DNA of 64,000 nt from Arachnopeziza araneosa (taxonomy: Eukaryota; Ascomycota; Leotiomycetes; Helotiales; Arachnopezizaceae): contig QYAI01000183.1 in assembly GCA_003988855.1 (NCBI GenBank), forward strand, positions 1 to 64,000. Direction: 5' to 3'. A program made the position numbers and the translations under genes. This document shows positions 61,669-64,000 of the stretch, one piece after another; position 1 is the first letter of the stretch, and the number at the start of each line of letters is the position of its first letter. The notes beneath the pieces are model-generated. The model was given only the letters and a program-made list of their open reading frames with translations, was not told where the DNA came from and did no database searches.

Positions 61669-64000
61669 TCACTTCAATTTTCCTTTCCTTAGTCCAAAAA
61701 AGCTCCTCTTCTTCTCCTTCTCTTGGCTCACCATAACCGCAGGAAGAGATCCTGCAACCTCCACAGCTTGCGGGCTAGTATAGCTCCTTGTCATCAAGCT
61801 GCTGGGTGCATGTCCTACATAAGCTGCTGGTTGATTCCATTGAGTTGGCCTGCCATCAAGCTCGGTCGATTGCGGGCTCGTGTATCTCTGCGTTGCCACG
61901 TTTCCGTTTCCTGGGAGCATCGAAGTTGGACTTGTAGCTATGTCTGGCATACTCATCTGAGGAGGATTGTAGTGTCCCATCGTCGGGTTGATGGCTCCGT
62001 ATTGCATTTGTTGAGGTTGGTAGATTCCTGCTTGCTGCTGTTGGGGCGAGAGTTCGTGGATCCCGGCACCGTGAGGATCGGAATAGCTTCTCATCGGTGG
62101 GTGTCCAACACCGTATGGCATTTGGGGAGGTTGATATATTCCAGCTTGATGTTGTTGTGGCGAAAGCTGCTGTATGCCAACGGGTAGATTTGCGTAATTT
62201 GCCGTATGATATGGCAGTTGGGTAGTTTGGTACGGCCCTACATGTTGCTGCTGTGGCGAAAGCTCGTGTGTTCCAGGCCTAGGTGGATTTGTATAACTCA
62301 CTGGCGAATTGATGGCTGAGGGAGGTTGTTGCCGCAGGTATTGATATTGAACCGGTGTCGCAGGTACCTCAAGAGCTCTAGTTTGGGTTGGAGCTGCTGC
62401 AAGAACAGCCGGACCTAAGTTCAGAGGTAGCGTTAAGGGATGTAGTCGTCCATCTAGGAATTCTATCACAAGGTCCTTGGCGTTCCTTTTCCCCTCGGCC
62501 CCGGGACCGCGACGCCATTTAATTTGGGAAGCCAACACACTCGCGACTCCAGAAAATAGGTTGTTTGAAAGAGCTGTTTTTAGCTGTGGCATGAGAGGTA
62601 GAATGTGGGACTTTGCTGCTCGTTTGGCGGCCCGCAGTCCATGAATGTAGTCAACTACAGTGTCCCCTTTTGCACATTGCTTGTCAATCTTCGCATCATG
62701 TTCCAATAACCACTCGATGATCTTTTCGTCTTTAGTTTGCTTCTGGAGTGCAACATGAAGTGGCGCCCATCCATACAAAGAGTGTTGCGGAACGGCATTG
62801 GCATTTGCATTCCTGGCTAGGAGAAACTTGACAATTTCCTCGTTTCCGGCGAATACGGCCTGGCTCAAAGGGACAGCCCGTGCTCTCGCTAGATAAACGC
62901 TGTCAGCGTTGATATTTGCTCCGTTATCGAGAAGTAATTCCACCATCGCAAGGCTGTTGTTCTTAATTGCAATACCCAAGGCAGATCTTTCTGCCTCTGA
63001 ATTGCTGTCGATTTTCGCGTTATGGCTAAGTAAGAGTTCTACCATTTCGAAACTGTCTCGTTCAACTGCAGCCATGAGAGCAGTATATCCTTTCGCGCCC
63101 TTGAAATTGACATCTGCGCCAGACTTGATCAGAGATCGAACATCCTCCATGTCCCCACGCGAGCAAGCCTCGAGTAGCTGGGATGAATCAACATTTGAAC
63201 TGTATGCCGGAGGTTTGCTCTGATTCTCTTCTTCATTCTTCTTCTCTACTCCTTCGGCTGCTTTCTTGGCCATTTGCTTTAGTCTCAATCGGACATCTTT
63301 GTAGTTATGCGAATCAGCGCTTGCGAACTTGCAGATAGAGAGATGATCTGCTTCCATTGGTATTTGCCTTTCCCGATCCCCAGGGGCACCTAGTGTAGAA
63401 GATTTCTTGTCGACAATCTATTGAGGTCAGTGATTGCTCGATAGTAATTGCCGACAGTCTTACAAGACACCCTGTCTCCTTAGAGGGCCTTCTCTCGTAA
63501 AAGCTCAAAAAGTCATACTTGGATAGATGATGTCGAAATCCTTCTGCCAATTCATTCGAGTATAGAGAGTCTTTCTTCATGCTTTCTAATAATGAACTGC
63601 TAGAATTGTGGTTGACTTCTTTAGAGATGATGGCTGCAATTTCTCCAAGCTTTCCAATGTCGCTACCTTGATGAGGCGTCGCAAAGAAAACGATACCGTG
63701 GGTAGCTTCAGGGATATGTTTATAATCGTTTCCATTGTTCCCACGCAAAATTGCCTACAAATAGTCAGAAGACAGGGCCCGCAAGTGGTTGAGTCTCACC
63801 TGCTTCACCACCAAACCTCCAAGGCTATGAGCAATGAAAATGATGGGACGTTTCTGATCCGGCAGCTCCTAAATATCAGACATTAGTCTCAGATCTTGAG
63901 AAACAATGGGGGTGCGTGTACTAGACGCTCGAGGTCCAGCTTTTGGAGTAAGCTCTCAGCCTGATCATGAATACCAGCAGTAGATTTCTCAAATGCAACA
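61669..64000 (-). CDS. SesB-like alpha/beta hydrolase with ankyrin repeats and Gln/Pro-rich tail (5' end beyond window)
   Basis: Visible exons are >64000..63922, 63868..63800, 63754..63464 and 63417..61669; the introns join in phase 0. The first exons carry a serine hydrolase of the type found at the N-terminus of fungal NLR proteins (SesB-like): FIAHSLGGLVVKQ with the nucleophile Ser, then GIVFFATPHQGSD. After a linker with a charged KKAAEGVEKKNEEE tract come about six ankyrin repeats (QLLEACSRGDMEDVRSLIKS, TALMAAVERDSFEMVELLL, and so on). A low-complexity tail has three repeats of roughly 37 residues, each starting ELSPQQQ or QLSPQQH and continuing GIYQPPQMPYG. No NACHT or NB-ARC lies between the effector-like and repeat parts. 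It may act in non-self recognition or regulated lipid hydrolysis. Confidence 0.78.

Noticed and set aside
61669..62500. Prion-forming domain in the Gln/Pro-rich tail of the ankyrin protein
   Set aside because: The tail is too rich in Pro and contains regular repeats; there is no Asn/Gln-dense core or HET-s-like motif.

Overview
The window is eukaryotic and fits a filamentous ascomycete (Pezizomycotina; a leotiomycete is possible but not proven). Genes are monocistronic and mostly interrupted by short introns of about 45-60 nt with GTRNGT donors, CTRAC-like branch sites and YAG acceptors. Fungus-specific families recur: Zn2Cys6 regulators, DAL5-type and DHA1-type carriers, a secreted GMC oxidoreductase, and ankyrin, patatin and SesB-like proteins. 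Exon structures below were worked out by hand from frame, splice signals and family knowledge, and are predictions.

Layout. 1-6.4 kb: a PD-(D/E)XK-like protein with AT-hooks lying between imperfect direct repeats, a beta-carbonic anhydrase and a Zn2Cys6 factor. 7-8.8 kb: a DHA1 drug/polyamine transporter with four frameshifts. 10.7-14.7 kb: a tiny ORF with extreme GC3, then a secreted GMC oxidoreductase. 15.2-18.6 kb: a housekeeping block (histidinol phosphatase HIS2 divergent from ARP6, then PEX11). 19.4-25.2 kb: a disturbed segment in which two oppositely oriented transposon fragments bracket an unknown pseudogene and an intact eqolisin-like/GH18 fusion, followed by a truncated kinase. 26.9-36.2 kb: an ISG12/IFI6-like membrane protein, xylulokinase, a UFD1-like zinc-finger protein, a four-span membrane protein and a small secreted protein. 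36.6-48.2 kb: a mix of relics (MULE transposase, gutted SDR, ankyrin-type N-terminus, GTPase-patatin protein) with two intact genes, a small membrane protein and an HD-hydrolase/adenylate-kinase-like fusion. 48.8-61.2 kb: an apparently intact, clustered set of metabolic genes. 61.7 kb to the end: a SesB-like hydrolase/ankyrin protein running off the window.

How genes may work together. The best candidate for an undescribed system is 48.8-61.2 kb: two Zn2Cys6 regulators flank an AtuA/DUF4387 fusion, a kynurenine-formamidase-type cyclase, a DAL5/ACS-type carrier and an epoxide-hydrolase-like alpha/beta hydrolase. This is the composition expected of a catabolic cluster that imports and opens an unknown, perhaps terpenoid or lactone-like, substrate. 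The second point of interest is the eqolisin-like/GH18 fusion at 21.2-23.2 kb, whose peptidase-type domain appears to have lost its catalytic glutamine while the chitinase motif is intact. Two loci (44.7-48.2 kb and 61.7-64 kb) encode NLR-like domain mixtures of the kind used in fungal non-self recognition; the first is decayed and the second looks intact.
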